Below, piece after piece: positions 15,842 through 24,895 of a stretch of 64,000 nucleotides of DNA (positions within the stretch are counted from its first letter, which is position 1; each line of letters begins with the position of its first letter). Source of the DNA: Terriglobus roseus (GTDB lineage Bacteria > Acidobacteriota > Terriglobia > Terriglobales > Acidobacteriaceae); assembly GCF_900102185.1 (NCBI RefSeq), contig NZ_LT629690.1:1674001-1738000 (forward strand). The letters run 5' to 3'. Below the pieces are notes generated by a model. It made no database searches, was not told the origin of the DNA, and saw only the letters and a program-made list of their open reading frames with translations. A program made the translations under genes and the position numbers.

Positions 15842-16081
15842 CTTCACTTCGTTTCGCTCAGGATGACGGCCTTTGGCCGTATGAGCATCGCTTTTGCGAA
15901 GCTGGTTTGTTTTTGTGGCTGAAGAAGATTTGGGTCTAGCGAAACGATAGAGCGGGCCTTTGGCCCTTTGTTTTCGTACGAGACCGTCTACCTAGGCCTT
16001 CGGCCTAGGCTAATATCTGGTCGCGCCTTTGGCGCTTGATTCGTTGCCGTGTTGGCTGTTTCGTCGCGGACATGACGCTTG
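15842..16081. repeat. 240-bp direct repeat, right copy
   Basis: Partner of 15461-15700 at a 381-bp offset. The hairpin CCTAGGCC-TTC-GGCCTAGG is perfect here. The whole stretch 15408-16183 contains no credible gene. Confidence 0.8.
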
Positions 16082-16183
16082 TTGCTGTGGTTTGTGTGTT
16101 GTTGAGATTTTCTTTTGTATTGCGGCGGCTGAGGGCTATAGGCAGCAAGGGAATTGCTGTTCGATGGTTTTCTTGCTCACGAT

Positions 16184-16222
16184 AAAAAGCCCGTCATCCT
16201 TTTTCGGATGACGGGCTTTGTT
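16184..16222. terminator. Strong bidirectional terminator
   Basis: AAAGCCCGTCATCC and GGATGACGGGCTTT are perfect 14-bp arms around a TTTTTC loop, with A-run before and T-run after. It ends the minus-strand gene at 16239. Confidence 0.9.
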
Positions 16223-16238
16223 TGGAAGTGCTTTGTGG

Positions 16239-17546
16239 CTATGCGTTCTTCTGACGTTCGAGTGCGTTTTGCAGAACGATCTCAAGTGCTGGCTTTACGC
16301 GGGCGTATTGCTCTTCTGTGATCTTGCCGGTCAGCTTGTCGCTTTCCAGTTGGAAGAGTTCGTCGCGCAGGACGCTGAGAAGGTTGGCGGGAGCCACGTT
16401 GGCGTGCGACGGGACAACGGAGGCCGTGGTGGGGCCGTTGCCTGTGGCGGGAGTGGTTGCCGTTGCTTGCGCGTTCTGCGGACGCGAGAGCAGGAAGCCT
16501 GCGCCTGCCGCGAGAAGGAGACCCACGCCTGCGATGATCCACCACTTGTACTTGGAGAGCGGATCGGGAGTGTCGATGGGGTTGCCGAGGCCGCCGCCGG
16601 GCTTCTCAGCCGATGGGCCGGTGGGCTGTGCCTGCATGGGGCCTTGCGGTGCGCCTGCTGCGCCGGGCTGTGCGGGTGAGCCTTCGGTGGTGTCGGTGGG
16701 CTTGGGGAGCTGGCCGTTGCCGCTGACGGTGAACTCTGCCACGTCACCTGCGGCGAGGTTGCGAGCGACGAAGGTCTGCGCGTCGACCTCATCCTGGATG
16801 GGCGCCCAGGGGGTGCTGCCGCCGTCAAACTTCATCTGCTTCGGCATCATGACGATGACGTTGTCTGCAGGCATGACGGTGGTGGGGGTGAGCTTCATGC
16901 TGCCGGAGTAGGGCACGTGATAGCTGACCTGAAACTGTGTCTGGCCGCCGGGACGGATGGCGAAGTTGAAGCTGTAGTGGCCCTTCTTTGCCAACGGCAT
17001 GGGCTGCGACTGGACGGTCATGCCGCCGGGACCCTGGGCTGCGCCGCCTTCGATGACTGCGCCATCGGGAAGGGTGAAGTCAAAGGTGGCTTCCGGGGAG
17101 AACTGCGTCCTGGGCGGTGTGGATTCGTTCTTGAGGAAGAAGTGCTGCACGATGCGCAGGTTCTTGTTTTCAGTGTCGGTCTGCAGACGCATGACGTCCG
17201 CTTCGAGGCGCACGCCGGGAACTTTGGCGGCGACGCTGTAGACGTCGATGTCGACGGAGGTGGTTCCCGGAGGTGCTGGCTTGAAGTAGTTCGCGCCCTC
17301 GTGGGTGACGCGGACGAGGTGGATGCCTTCGTCGGGGACGTCGAGCGAGAAGTGGCCCTTGGCGTCAGAGGTGGTGTGCGTGGCTTCCTGCATGCCCTGC
17401 GCAAGGCGGATGAGCGTGACGGTGTCGCCAGCGGACGGCTTGTTGATGGTGCCGTTGGTGACGGTGCCGGTGATGGTGCTGGCGGCGAATGCGGAGAACG
17501 GCAGCGCGAGGAGCGCCGCGAGGGCTTTGAGTTGGAAGTGACGCAT
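16239..17546 (-). CDS. Exported protein with carboxypeptidase-regulatory-like domain and C-terminal membrane anchor
   Basis: 435 residues. A signal peptide (LKALAALLALPFSAFAA) is followed by a beta-sandwich regulatory-like domain: STITGTVTNGTINKPSAGDT ... DAKGHFSLDVPDEGIHLVRV. A second beta domain of about 170 residues follows, then a Pro/Gly/Gln-rich linker. One membrane span lies near residue 345 (WWIIAGVGLLLAAGAGFLLS). A cytoplasmic helical tail ends with RDELFQLESDKLTGKITEEQ, similar to short CcmI/SHOCT-type helices. It is followed by a strong terminator. The function is not known; envelope anchoring or sensing of carbohydrate is a guess. Confidence 0.75.
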   Translation of the reverse strand: MRHFQLKALAALLALPFSAFAASTITGTVTNGTINKPSAGDTVTLIRLAQGMQEATHTTSDAKGHFSLDVPDEGIHLVRVTHEGANYFKPAPPGTTSVDIDVYSVAAKVPGVRLEADVMRLQTDTENKNLRIVQHFFLKNESTPPRTQFSPEATFDFTLPDGAVIEGGAAQGPGGMTVQSQPMPLAKKGHYSFNFAIRPGGQTQFQVSYHVPYSGSMKLTPTTVMPADNVIVMMPKQMKFDGGSTPWAPIQDEVDAQTFVARNLAAGDVAEFTVSGNGQLPKPTDTTEGSPAQPGAAGAPQGPMQAQPTGPSAEKPGGGLGNPIDTPDPLSKYKWWIIAGVGLLLAAGAGFLLSRPQNAQATATTPATGNGPTTASVVPSHANVAPANLLSVLRDELFQLESDKLTGKITEEQYARVKPALEIVLQNALERQKNA

Positions 17547-17552
17547 CGCCTT

Positions 17553-17960
17553 TTAGTTTAACTGCGATGGGGCAGATTGCCGACTGATGAGGGCTTGTCT
17601 GTCCGCCCGAACTTTTAAGCGCAGCCCGAGAAGTAGCCAGCTTACACCGGCCACGATAAACAGCCGTGGCTGTTTATCGACTACAGCCGATACGCTAAAT
17701 CCGACAAGGGCAATTGCGTAACCGGCGATCTGCAGCACTTCAAGATTTAGAAAGCGACAAGGGCGGTCACTGTGCGCGGTTCGCCAACGAAACCAGATGT
17801 AGTTTCCTGCAATCGCAATGACGAGAGTCAGAACAGCGAGCTTCCAGTATTTGAAACCGGAGGACAAAAACACTGCCGAGACTACTAAGGCGCCTAGATT
17901 CCAAGCCGCAATCGGCACAACGGATTGCAATCGTTTAAGAAAGGCAATGTCTCTGTCCAT
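17553..17960 (-). CDS. Small integral membrane protein
   Basis: 135 residues with four likely membrane spans: AAWNLGALVVSAVFLSSGF, WKLAVLTLVIAIAGNYIWF, IAGYAIALVGFSVSAVV and LFIVAGVSWLLLGLRL. Short charged loops and a basic tail follow. No family recognised. Gaps of 6 bp to the downstream gene and 16 bp to the upstream acylase on the same strand suggest one operon of three genes. Confidence 0.65.
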   Translation of the reverse strand: MDRDIAFLKRLQSVVPIAAWNLGALVVSAVFLSSGFKYWKLAVLTLVIAIAGNYIWFRWRTAHSDRPCRFLNLEVLQIAGYAIALVGFSVSAVVDKQPRLFIVAGVSWLLLGLRLKVRADRQALISRQSAPSQLN

Positions 17961-17976
17961 AACGCGGTCCTACAGT

Positions 17977-20193
17977 TTAGAAGACTTCCTTCGAGCTTAG
18001 ATTTGCAAGGATTTCTTTGCGGGTGCGCCATACGTCGCGCCACTGTTTCTTTTCGGCGAGTGGTAGTTCGTCGGTGTGGAAGGGCGAGCCGAGCTGCGAA
18101 GATTCGCCGTAGTAGACGAAAGTCTTGGCTTGCTTGACGCCGGTTTTGCTGAACTCGAGCGCTACGGTGAAGCCGTCGCCGTGGACGGGGGTTTTGGTGC
18201 CGTTGAGCATGGGGCCCCAGGTAATGACGCGGAAGATGCCGAGGTTGCCGGGGCCGCCGTTGCCGGGGAGGCTGACGCCGTTGATGGCTTCGCCGCGCGG
18301 GGCGGAGGTGTTGCCGTCGGACTGGCCGTTGATTTCAAACTTCATGACTTCGCCCCAGGGGCGGTCGGGGGCGCCGTAGGTTTTGGCGGTTTCGTCGTAG
18401 GCGGCGTCGAGCATCTGCGCGGCGAGTTTGGGGTCCTTGATGCCGCGTGGGGTGGTGAGTGGCTGGTTGTAGTCGTAAGGGACGGCGAAGTTCTGCATGG
18501 ACTTGGGTGTCTGCATGCCGACGGTGGGGCCGATGAACTTCTGCGCCCAGACGTAGAAGAGGAATGCGCCGCGGGAGTTGGCTTCGGTGGTGTGGTCCCA
18601 GTTCTTGAGGATTTCTGCGGCCTTCTTTGCCTTGGGTGAGCCGTATTGCGCGACGGCGGATTGCAGGTCGTCCATCATGCGGTCGGCCATCTCCATGCGG
18701 GTGGAGAATTTTTTCTGCAGCAGCATGTCGAAGGTGAATTTCTTGTCTTCACTGAGCATGCGCAGCGCGCGGTCAGAGCGGAAGAGCGGGAAAAAGGATG
18801 AGACGTATGCCGGGTACTTTGCGCGGTCGATCATGGTGGGCCATGCGGCGTCCCATGGTGGCTGGTTGGAGTTTTGTACGTAGCCGCTGGCGGGGTCGAC
18901 CTGTTTGGGGAGTTCGTCGTAGCTGAGGATGCCGTGGGGCTTGGTGGTGGAGATGGAGCCGTCGACGGGCTTGGTCCACATGGCCCAGTCGCCGGTGCGA
19001 CGTGGGACGTTGGCGTTGAAGAGGTATTCGATGTGGCCGTCGCGGTCCGCGTACAGGATGTTGTACATGGGGACTTCGAGGCGCTTGAGTTGGGTTTGGT
19101 ACTCGGCGAGGTTGTGCGCGGTGTCCATCTTCCAGTACTGCTCGAGGAAGAAGGGCTTGTCGAGGCCAGCGGCGTAGAGAGCGATGGGAATGCCGTTGTC
19201 GCGACGGACGATGGGGCCGTGGACGGTCTTCTGTACCTGCACGATTTCGGTGGTGAGGCTGCCGTCCTTCTGCTTGATGCGGAAGGGATATTGTGCGGTT
19301 TCGTACTTGAGGACTTTGCCGTCGTAGAGGTAGCCGCCGTCCTGTTCCTTGATGGCGAATTGCAGTGCGCCGTTGTTGGTGTTCACGGTGTTGGTGATGG
19401 CGACGTAGTCCGAGAAGCAGAAGCGCATGACGGGCAGGCCGACCTGCGATGCGCCGAAGAGATTGATACCGGGCGCGACGAGTTGCGCTTCGAAGTAACT
19501 CTGTTCGCCTGCCATGGCGAGGTGCGGATTCATGAGCAACATTGCGTTGCCGCTGGCGGTGTGCGAGGGGGCGATGGCCCAGCCGTTGGAGCCGTCCTGC
19601 ATGTCCATGTTGGTGGGCGAGTAGGGCGATTCAGGCATGCGGAGTTCGGCTGTTTCGGTGTCGCGCGCGTTCATGAGGCGGTTGCTGGCGACGAACTCGA
19701 AGTTGACGAAGTGATGCGTGTGTTGGACGATGTCGAGCGCGGTGATGGGCAGGACTTGTTTGGCTTCGGCGCTGAGTTTGTCGGGGTGCTTGGCGGCGTA
19801 GGCGTTGATGCCAGCGGCGAAGGCTTCGAGGTAGCTGCGGAACTCGGGTGTCTGCTGCGAGAGCCACAGTTGTGAGCGCTTGGGGACTTCGTTAAGCAGG
19901 ACCCAGCGGTCGGTCTTGAGGTTTTTGTCTCCGTCGCCGGGCCCGTAGATTTCACTGGAGCGGCCGCGTGATCCGGCCATGACGTGCATCAACAGTTCGC
20001 CGTGGGCTTCGGTCTGCGCGTAGCCGTAGAGGTAGAACATGTCCTTGGTGGACTTGGCGAAGATGTGTGGGACACCCCATTTGTCCCAGAGGATCTCAGA
20101 GCCTTTCTGCGGTTTGTACTTGGGTTGTGCAAGAGCAGGGAGGCACGCGGCTGCGATGAGGGCAGCAGAGAGAATACGGCGGCGCAAGGGCAT
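17977..20193 (-). CDS. Penicillin acylase family Ntn hydrolase
   Basis: 738 residues exported by a signal peptide (LSAALIAAACLPALAQ). These enzymes are made as a pro-form and cut before a Ser that becomes the catalytic N-terminus of the beta chain. Here that Ser is about residue 202 in QDGSNGWAIAPSHTASGNAM. The alpha-chain landmark LWDKWGVPHIFAKSTKDMFY and the later RRDNGIPIALYAAG also fit. Substrates in the family include penicillins, aculeacin-like lipopeptides and N-acyl homoserine lactones; the actual one cannot be told. Expected location: periplasm. Confidence 0.9.
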   Translation of the reverse strand: MPLRRRILSAALIAAACLPALAQPKYKPQKGSEILWDKWGVPHIFAKSTKDMFYLYGYAQTEAHGELLMHVMAGSRGRSSEIYGPGDGDKNLKTDRWVLLNEVPKRSQLWLSQQTPEFRSYLEAFAAGINAYAAKHPDKLSAEAKQVLPITALDIVQHTHHFVNFEFVASNRLMNARDTETAELRMPESPYSPTNMDMQDGSNGWAIAPSHTASGNAMLLMNPHLAMAGEQSYFEAQLVAPGINLFGASQVGLPVMRFCFSDYVAITNTVNTNNGALQFAIKEQDGGYLYDGKVLKYETAQYPFRIKQKDGSLTTEIVQVQKTVHGPIVRRDNGIPIALYAAGLDKPFFLEQYWKMDTAHNLAEYQTQLKRLEVPMYNILYADRDGHIEYLFNANVPRRTGDWAMWTKPVDGSISTTKPHGILSYDELPKQVDPASGYVQNSNQPPWDAAWPTMIDRAKYPAYVSSFFPLFRSDRALRMLSEDKKFTFDMLLQKKFSTRMEMADRMMDDLQSAVAQYGSPKAKKAAEILKNWDHTTEANSRGAFLFYVWAQKFIGPTVGMQTPKSMQNFAVPYDYNQPLTTPRGIKDPKLAAQMLDAAYDETAKTYGAPDRPWGEVMKFEINGQSDGNTSAPRGEAINGVSLPGNGGPGNLGIFRVITWGPMLNGTKTPVHGDGFTVALEFSKTGVKQAKTFVYYGESSQLGSPFHTDELPLAEKKQWRDVWRTRKEILANLSSKEVF

Positions 20194-20266
20194 GGACGGC
20201 TCCTCGTGTGTCGCTGAGATGAATGGGGTACTGAGGGGAGATTAACAGATGGGGGATATCTGCAAG

Positions 20267-20291
20267 AACCGCCATCTGTGCGATGGCGGTT
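20267..20291. terminator. Terminator hairpin downstream of hpt
   Basis: AACCGCCATC and GATGGCGGTT are perfect arms around TGTGC, immediately after the hpt stop on the minus strand. The T-tract is poor (TTCTTGC). Confidence 0.6.
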
Positions 20292-20296
20292 CGTTG

Positions 20297-20854
20297 TTAT
20301 GCCTTGTCTTCAGGGAAGAGGCGGATGTCTGCTACGTTGCGATACTTTTCTGCGTAGTCCATGCCGTAACCAATCACGAAGCGATTGGGGATGCTGAAGC
20401 AGACGTAGTCGGCTTCGATGGGAACGAGACGACGCTCTGGCTTGTCGAGGCAGGTGGCAATCTTCAGCGATGCGGGCTTGTGCTGGAGCATGAGGCGACG
20501 CAGATAGCTGAGGGTGAGGCCGGTATCAAGAATGTCTTCCACCACGATGACATGCTTGCCTTCAATGGGAGTGTCGAGGTCCTTAATGAGCTTGACTGCG
20601 CCACTGGAGGTCTTGCCTTTGCCGTAAGAGGAGACGGCGACGAAGTCGAAGGTGTTGTCAACTTCAATGGCTCGCGCGAGGTCAGCGAGGAAGATTGCGG
20701 CTCCCTTGAGCACGCCAACGAGGACGATGTTTTCGCCTTTATAGTCGTCGCTGATCTGTTTGCCGATGGCTTTGACGCGCTCTGCAATCTGGTCTGCGGA
20801 AAAGAGAATCTCGCACTCGGAGGCGGGAACTGCGGGTGTGGTGGGTTGTGCCAT
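20297..20854 (-). CDS. hpt: Hypoxanthine phosphoribosyltransferase
   Basis: Purine salvage enzyme joining hypoxanthine or guanine to PRPP. The PRPP loop is HVIVVEDILDTGLTLSYL. The flexible loop region VSSYGKGKTSSGAVKL and the C-terminal PNRFVIGYGMDYAEKYRNV complete the type I HPRT pattern. ATG 20854 gives 185 residues, the usual length; an in-frame start 39 nt upstream would add a non-family extension. It is divergent from lgt with a 62-bp gap that must hold both promoters. Confidence 0.95.
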   Translation of the reverse strand: MAQPTTPAVPASECEILFSADQIAERVKAIGKQISDDYKGENIVLVGVLKGAAIFLADLARAIEVDNTFDFVAVSSYGKGKTSSGAVKLIKDLDTPIEGKHVIVVEDILDTGLTLSYLRRLMLQHKPASLKIATCLDKPERRLVPIEADYVCFSIPNRFVIGYGMDYAEKYRNVADIRLFPEDKA

Positions 20855-20916
20855 GAGGTATAGCGTAACCGATTGACGCCCTGTACGGTTCATCCCCGAT
20901 ATACTGGGTGAAGCGC

Positions 20917-21744
20917 ATGTTTCCGTATCTTCACCTCGGCTCAGTCACTCTGGGCACCTTTGGCATCCTGATGTGGCTTGCGGCCGTGACTGCGGCCTGG
21001 GTGCTGCACCGTTCCTTTGTCCGCGCCGGCGTTACGGCAGATGCGATTGTGGTGGTTGCCACGGTCATGATTGCCGGTGTGATCGGCGCCAAAGTCTGGC
21101 ACGAATTGCAGAATCCCTTCGCGCTGCGTATGCAGATGGAAGAGATCATCCTGCCCGGATGGCATGAGCCGGGACAGGTGATTCTGCGTTTCCTGCATTG
21201 GTTCCAGGCAGGGTTTGCGTGGTTCGGCGGTCTGCTGTTCGGCGTGGGAACGCTGATGTGGCAGGGACGTTCGCTGAAGATTGGCGCTGTCCGCATTCTT
21301 GATTTTGCTGCTCCGGCGGCTGCTGTTGGCTATGGTGTGGGGCGTATTGGCTGCCTTACGTCTGGCGATGGCGACTACGGCATTCCAACGAAGCTGCCGT
21401 GGGGCGTGCATATTCATGACGATGCGCTTGATCCGCCGCAGCCCAATCCTCCGGATCTGCTGGTTCATCCGACGCCGGTGTACGAGTTCTTGTTTTCGAT
21501 AGCGCTTGGCTGGTACCTGTGGGTGCGTGGACGGAAGAACCTGCCCATTGGACAGCTCACCGGCGAATACCTTGCCATTAGCGGCGTGGGCCGTTTCCTG
21601 GTGGAGATCATTCGCCGCAATGAGAAGCTCTATTTCGGCATGAGCAACGCGCAGGTGGCTGCACTGCTGACGATTGTGATTGGGTTGATTCTGATCGTGC
21701 TGGCAAAGCGTCACCCTGCGACCGAAACTGCCGCAGCCGTCTAA
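20917..21744 (+). CDS. lgt: Prolipoprotein diacylglyceryl transferase
   Basis: Lgt attaches diacylglycerol from phosphatidylglycerol to the lipobox cysteine, the first step of lipoprotein maturation. The 275 residues contain about seven spans and the signature GYGVGRIGCLTSGDGDYG, followed by LVHPTPVYEFLF and EYLAISGVGRFLVEIIRRNE. ATG 20917 is preferred to GTG 20908 because MFPYLHLG is the typical start. It faces the SprT-like gene convergently, with 13 bp between stops. lnt and lspA in this window supply the later lipoprotein-processing steps. Confidence 0.94.
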   Translation: MFPYLHLGSVTLGTFGILMWLAAVTAAWVLHRSFVRAGVTADAIVVVATVMIAGVIGAKVWHELQNPFALRMQMEEIILPGWHEPGQVILRFLHWFQAGFAWFGGLLFGVGTLMWQGRSLKIGAVRILDFAAPAAAVGYGVGRIGCLTSGDGDYGIPTKLPWGVHIHDDALDPPQPNPPDLLVHPTPVYEFLFSIALGWYLWVRGRKNLPIGQLTGEYLAISGVGRFLVEIIRRNEKLYFGMSNAQVAALLTIVIGLILIVLAKRHPATETAAAV

Positions 21745-21757
21745 GAACCGTTTTGAA

Positions 21758-22447
21758 CTAAAGCTGTTTCAGAAAAGCCTTCGCCTCTTCCAGTTCGGGG
21801 AACAAACGTTCCTCGGCCTGGAATTCGCGCGAGTGGACGCAGCGTCGCCCGGCACGCACACGTACTGGATGCTTCAGGTGAAGCATCTCGTGGTACATGA
21901 GATATTCAATCGCGTAGCGCGGCACCTTTGGGCCGTCGAAGACGCGGCTGACCACGATGGTGTTGTGTGCGGCGTCGTAATGGCCAAGCATTCTGCGGGC
22001 GCGATGCGCGCTCCATGTGAGCACAGGGCGTCCTAAGAGACCATGAAAGAAGCGACGGTTGACGGTTTCGAAGACCTCTTCCAAGTCGTAATAGTGACCT
22101 ACGTGGGTGTGAATCTGTTTGCGGCCACGAGTCTGGCGCGCCTGTTCTGCCTGTCTGCTTACTGCTTCTGATTGCGTGTACCGGCGGTAGCGATCGTTGT
22201 GGAATGCCTCAATCGGCTTGCGGTAAAGCTTGGCGAGAAGGATGTGTGCGATGGCCTGCAGGACGGAGGGCGGAGCGCCTTCGAGCAGGTCCGAGAGACT
22301 GACATGCAGGCGACCTTCGCGCAGGCGGATGGTGGTATTGAGTGAGACGAATCGCCTGAATTTGATTTCAAACGGAGGCATGGGCGCACGCGGACGGAGA
22401 TCGCGATACGCAACCTGGAAGATCTGTTGCAGTTCCAACTGTGTCAC
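21758..22447 (-). CDS. SprT-like zinc metallopeptidase
   Basis: 229 residues. The zinc motif HEMLH sits in EYLMYHEMLHLKHPVRV near residue 185, with a third ligand likely in RCVHSREFQAEERLF. The preceding NRRFFHGLLGRPVLTWSAHR is the strand-helix unit of SprT/WSS-type domains. The N-terminal third is a helical region of unknown role. SprT relatives act on DNA-protein crosslinks in eukaryotes, while bacterial roles are unclear. It is probably the last gene of the ileS-lspA-uvrA operon, 23 bp after the previous stop. Confidence 0.82.
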   Translation of the reverse strand: MTQLELQQIFQVAYRDLRPRAPMPPFEIKFRRFVSLNTTIRLREGRLHVSLSDLLEGAPPSVLQAIAHILLAKLYRKPIEAFHNDRYRRYTQSEAVSRQAEQARQTRGRKQIHTHVGHYYDLEEVFETVNRRFFHGLLGRPVLTWSAHRARRMLGHYDAAHNTIVVSRVFDGPKVPRYAIEYLMYHEMLHLKHPVRVRAGRRCVHSREFQAEERLFPELEEAKAFLKQL

Positions 22448-22470
22448 TACCGGTAGTGTAAATGGCCGCG

Positions 22471-23043
22471 TTATTCGTGATGAATTTCGCCTACGCCACC
22501 GGGGTTGGCGTTCTTATCCGGCGGATGCGCTTTGAAGTAGGCAGCCTGTGCCGGGATCATTTCAGTCACTTCAGCTTTTACGTCTGCGACGGTCTCCAAA
22601 GCGAGCTTCCGGGTTAGCTCATAGCTCTCATCTACTGGAGGCTGTTTCAGTACGCTTTCCCAACGCTCCATCGCGGTGACGAGTTTGGGGAGAGGCTTTC
22701 GTAGATCGCGATGCGCCTTGTCGTATTCCTCAAGGTTGTCTTCAAACTCGTCGACCAGTCCGGAGATATCTTCCATGTTCTGCTTGAGGTCTTCGCGACG
22801 GCCCTGCGCGCGTTTGTCAGCCAGGATGGACTGCATGCGCTGCACACGGGCTTCAATGATCTCTTGAAAGACGACCACGCGATGCGCCGGGTCAGCGGCG
22901 GCATCGCGGATCTTTTCTTCTTCTGCTTCAGAGATGGCCGTGGAATGCCTTTGGCCATGCGCGGAAAGAGCGCACAGCGCTATCCATCCACATATACGGA
23001 GAACGCGCTTCGCCACTATTTTCTTATTTGGCAAAGACCGCAC
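22471..23043 (-). CDS. Exported helical protein of unknown function
   Basis: 190 residues with a signal peptide (VLRICGWIALCALSAHGQ). The mature part is almost wholly helical and rich in charge: EIIEARVQRMQSILADKRAQ, then NMEDISGLVDEFEDNLEEYD. It ends in a flexible tail. Its start overlaps the upstream gene by 20 bp, so the two are co-translated and may act together. No family recognised. Confidence 0.7.
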   Translation of the reverse strand: MRSLPNKKIVAKRVLRICGWIALCALSAHGQRHSTAISEAEEEKIRDAAADPAHRVVVFQEIIEARVQRMQSILADKRAQGRREDLKQNMEDISGLVDEFEDNLEEYDKAHRDLRKPLPKLVTAMERWESVLKQPPVDESYELTRKLALETVADVKAEVTEMIPAQAAYFKAHPPDKNANPGGVGEIHHE

Positions 23044-23536
23044 TCAACAACGATGTCTGCGCCTGATCCAGTCGCTTGAGAGCCGACTGCACCACGGGCT
23101 TCATATCGCCAGAAGCTCCACGCACCAGATCCTTCAATCGTCGATTGGTGGTGTGCAACAGCATTTCAGCCTTTTTCAAGCCTTTGCTGTCGAGCTTCAT
23201 GGTGATTTCCATCTGCGCCGTGCAGGCTTCCAGTTGTTTCAGCGTGGCCTGCGCGTGTTCATCGTCACCGTCAGCAATCTGTTTCGTAGCCAGCAAGCTG
23301 ATCTTGTCCGCCAGATCGGCGAACAGTTGCATCTGATCGCGCGGGGCCGCTTGTTCCGCGCGCAGTTGCAGCGTGGCAATCATTGTGGGGTCGATTGTTA
23401 CGAGGTTATCCGCTGCATGCAGAGCCAGCGGCATCAAGGCCATCATTGCACCGCAGCATGCGGCGGCGCGGAGTCGCGAGGGAAGCGAATGGGGAATTGC
23501 GTGAGACCGGAACTGCGAGGGCACTGCGAACTGCAT
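23024..23536 (-). CDS. Exported helical protein of unknown function
   Basis: 170 residues from ATG 23536, chosen because AGGTG lies 5-6 nt upstream; an ATG 15 nt earlier lacks this. A long basic N-region, a hydrophobic stretch (CCGAMMALMPLALHAAD) and a probable cleavage after HAA indicate export. The mature part is helical: DQMQLFADLADKISLLATKQ and ATLKQLEACTAQMEITMKLD. Similar layout to the following gene, with which it overlaps. Function unknown. Confidence 0.7.
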   Translation of the reverse strand: MQFAVPSQFRSHAIPHSLPSRLRAAACCGAMMALMPLALHAADNLVTIDPTMIATLQLRAEQAAPRDQMQLFADLADKISLLATKQIADGDDEHAQATLKQLEACTAQMEITMKLDSKGLKKAEMLLHTTNRRLKDLVRGASGDMKPVVQSALKRLDQAQTSLLSAVFAK

Positions 23537-23572
23537 AGCACACCTCCCCAAAGCCGGGGCACATACGGAGGC

Positions 23573-24895
23573 CTACTTGGTCGTTCTTGTCAGGATTTGC
23601 AGCCGCTGCTGCGCCTGCCATTCCTGATCCGGATACTTACCACCAGACTGTGACAGAAACTGGCGGTATGCATCTGCCGCCTGCTTCGTGTGATGCAGAG
23701 TATCATGCGCCGTTGCCGCCAGAAATGTAAAGGGGGGAGATGAGGGTGCCAACGGTTCCCGGATGGCTAGCGCTTTCAGAACCGTGACGGCGTCCTTGTT
23801 CGAGGAGGCTGCGAACGCCAGTTCTCCTGCTGCCTGCGCCAAAGCAGCCTTGGAAGGGAATTTATCCGATTGGGAGACGGCCTTCTGGAGCAGCGGTTCG
23901 GCTTCCGGAGAGCGCCGGAGTCGGATCAAGGTGTCCGCTGCCTCCGACATGAGCGTTACATCGTCAGGCGAGGTTTTCAGGAGAGCTGTGTAGATGGGCT
24001 CGGCCTTTTCCGGGGCACCTGCGGCGGAGTACGCTCGCGCGAGGAGCATGGCTACGGCTACGTTTTCGGGCTCGTCTGCATGGAGCGATTGCAGTGCGGG
24101 CAATGCCGTTTCCGGCTTTCCTTGCAGCAGTTGTTCCGATGCACGTTCGGCCATGAGGGCGTGGTTGCCGGGATGCTGTGCGTGTGCGCTGGTCAACACC
24201 TGGTCGGCCTGGGCGAATTTCTTTTGTTGGGTAAGCGCTCGGGCGTAACCCATGGCCACGTCGACGCTGGCGGGATTGAGCGAGAATGCGTGGGAGTAGG
24301 CCTGTTCCGCGGCTGCGTCGTCACCCATGGCTTCTGCGATTTCGGCGGCGGTGGCGGCATCGTCTGGTGTTTCAGGTGTGTACTTCAGGGCCGAGAGCAG
24401 ATCGTTGCGCGCCATGGTTGGGTTCGATTTGAGATCGATTTCCGCGAGGGCTCGCCAGGCGCGTGCCAGCAGGTCCTTTTCTGCGCTTTCGATCTTTGTT
24501 GCGGAACGTAGTTGATCTTCGGCCTTTGCCGTTTCGCCCATGCGTGCGTAGAGCAAACCCAACGATACGTGTGCACCTGCGTCGTCGTTCTTCAGTGCGA
24601 TGGATTTAGCGTAGGCCGCGGCGGCTTCTGCGTCGTGGTTGAGAGCATCTTGCGCGAATCCCAGGTCATAGAAGACGCGGGCGTTGGCCTGCGACTCGGT
24701 TGCCAGCGGCGTTAGCAATGTGACTGCGTCGGCGTACTTGGCGTTGGCGATGGCGTCTTCTGCCTTGGCAAGCGTTGCCTGCGAAGCGGAGGGCGCAGCT
24801 TGCTCTTGCGGCACTGCGGATGTGGTGCCGGGAGGCATTTCCATTTGCGCTGCTACGGGAAGGGAGAGCAGCAAGGCTGCCGCGAGAATCTTCAT
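23573..24895 (-). CDS. Exported tetratricopeptide repeat protein
   Basis: 440 residues. A signal peptide (ILAAALLLSLPVAAQ) precedes a superhelix of at least nine TPR-like units. Clear units include LAKAEDAIANAKYADAVTLL, FYDLGFAQDALNHDAEAAAA and HVSLGLLYARMGETAKAEDQ, spaced about 34 residues. TPR arrays are protein-interaction scaffolds; the partner is not shown. The ATG overlaps the uvrA stop as ATGA, so translation is coupled. Confidence 0.82.
   Translation of the reverse strand: MKILAAALLLSLPVAAQMEMPPGTTSAVPQEQAAPSASQATLAKAEDAIANAKYADAVTLLTPLATESQANARVFYDLGFAQDALNHDAEAAAAYAKSIALKNDDAGAHVSLGLLYARMGETAKAEDQLRSATKIESAEKDLLARAWRALAEIDLKSNPTMARNDLLSALKYTPETPDDAATAAEIAEAMGDDAAAEQAYSHAFSLNPASVDVAMGYARALTQQKKFAQADQVLTSAHAQHPGNHALMAERASEQLLQGKPETALPALQSLHADEPENVAVAMLLARAYSAAGAPEKAEPIYTALLKTSPDDVTLMSEAADTLIRLRRSPEAEPLLQKAVSQSDKFPSKAALAQAAGELAFAASSNKDAVTVLKALAIREPLAPSSPPFTFLAATAHDTLHHTKQAADAYRQFLSQSGGKYPDQEWQAQQRLQILTRTTK

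Noticed and set aside
15586-15939. Open frame of 117 codons in the hairpin array
   Set aside because: Lies entirely in repeat DNA; residues simply translate the palindromes.
18874-19875. 333-residue plus-strand open frame inside the penicillin acylase
   Set aside because: Low-complexity Val/Gly/Glu translation caused by codon bias of the acylase on the other strand.
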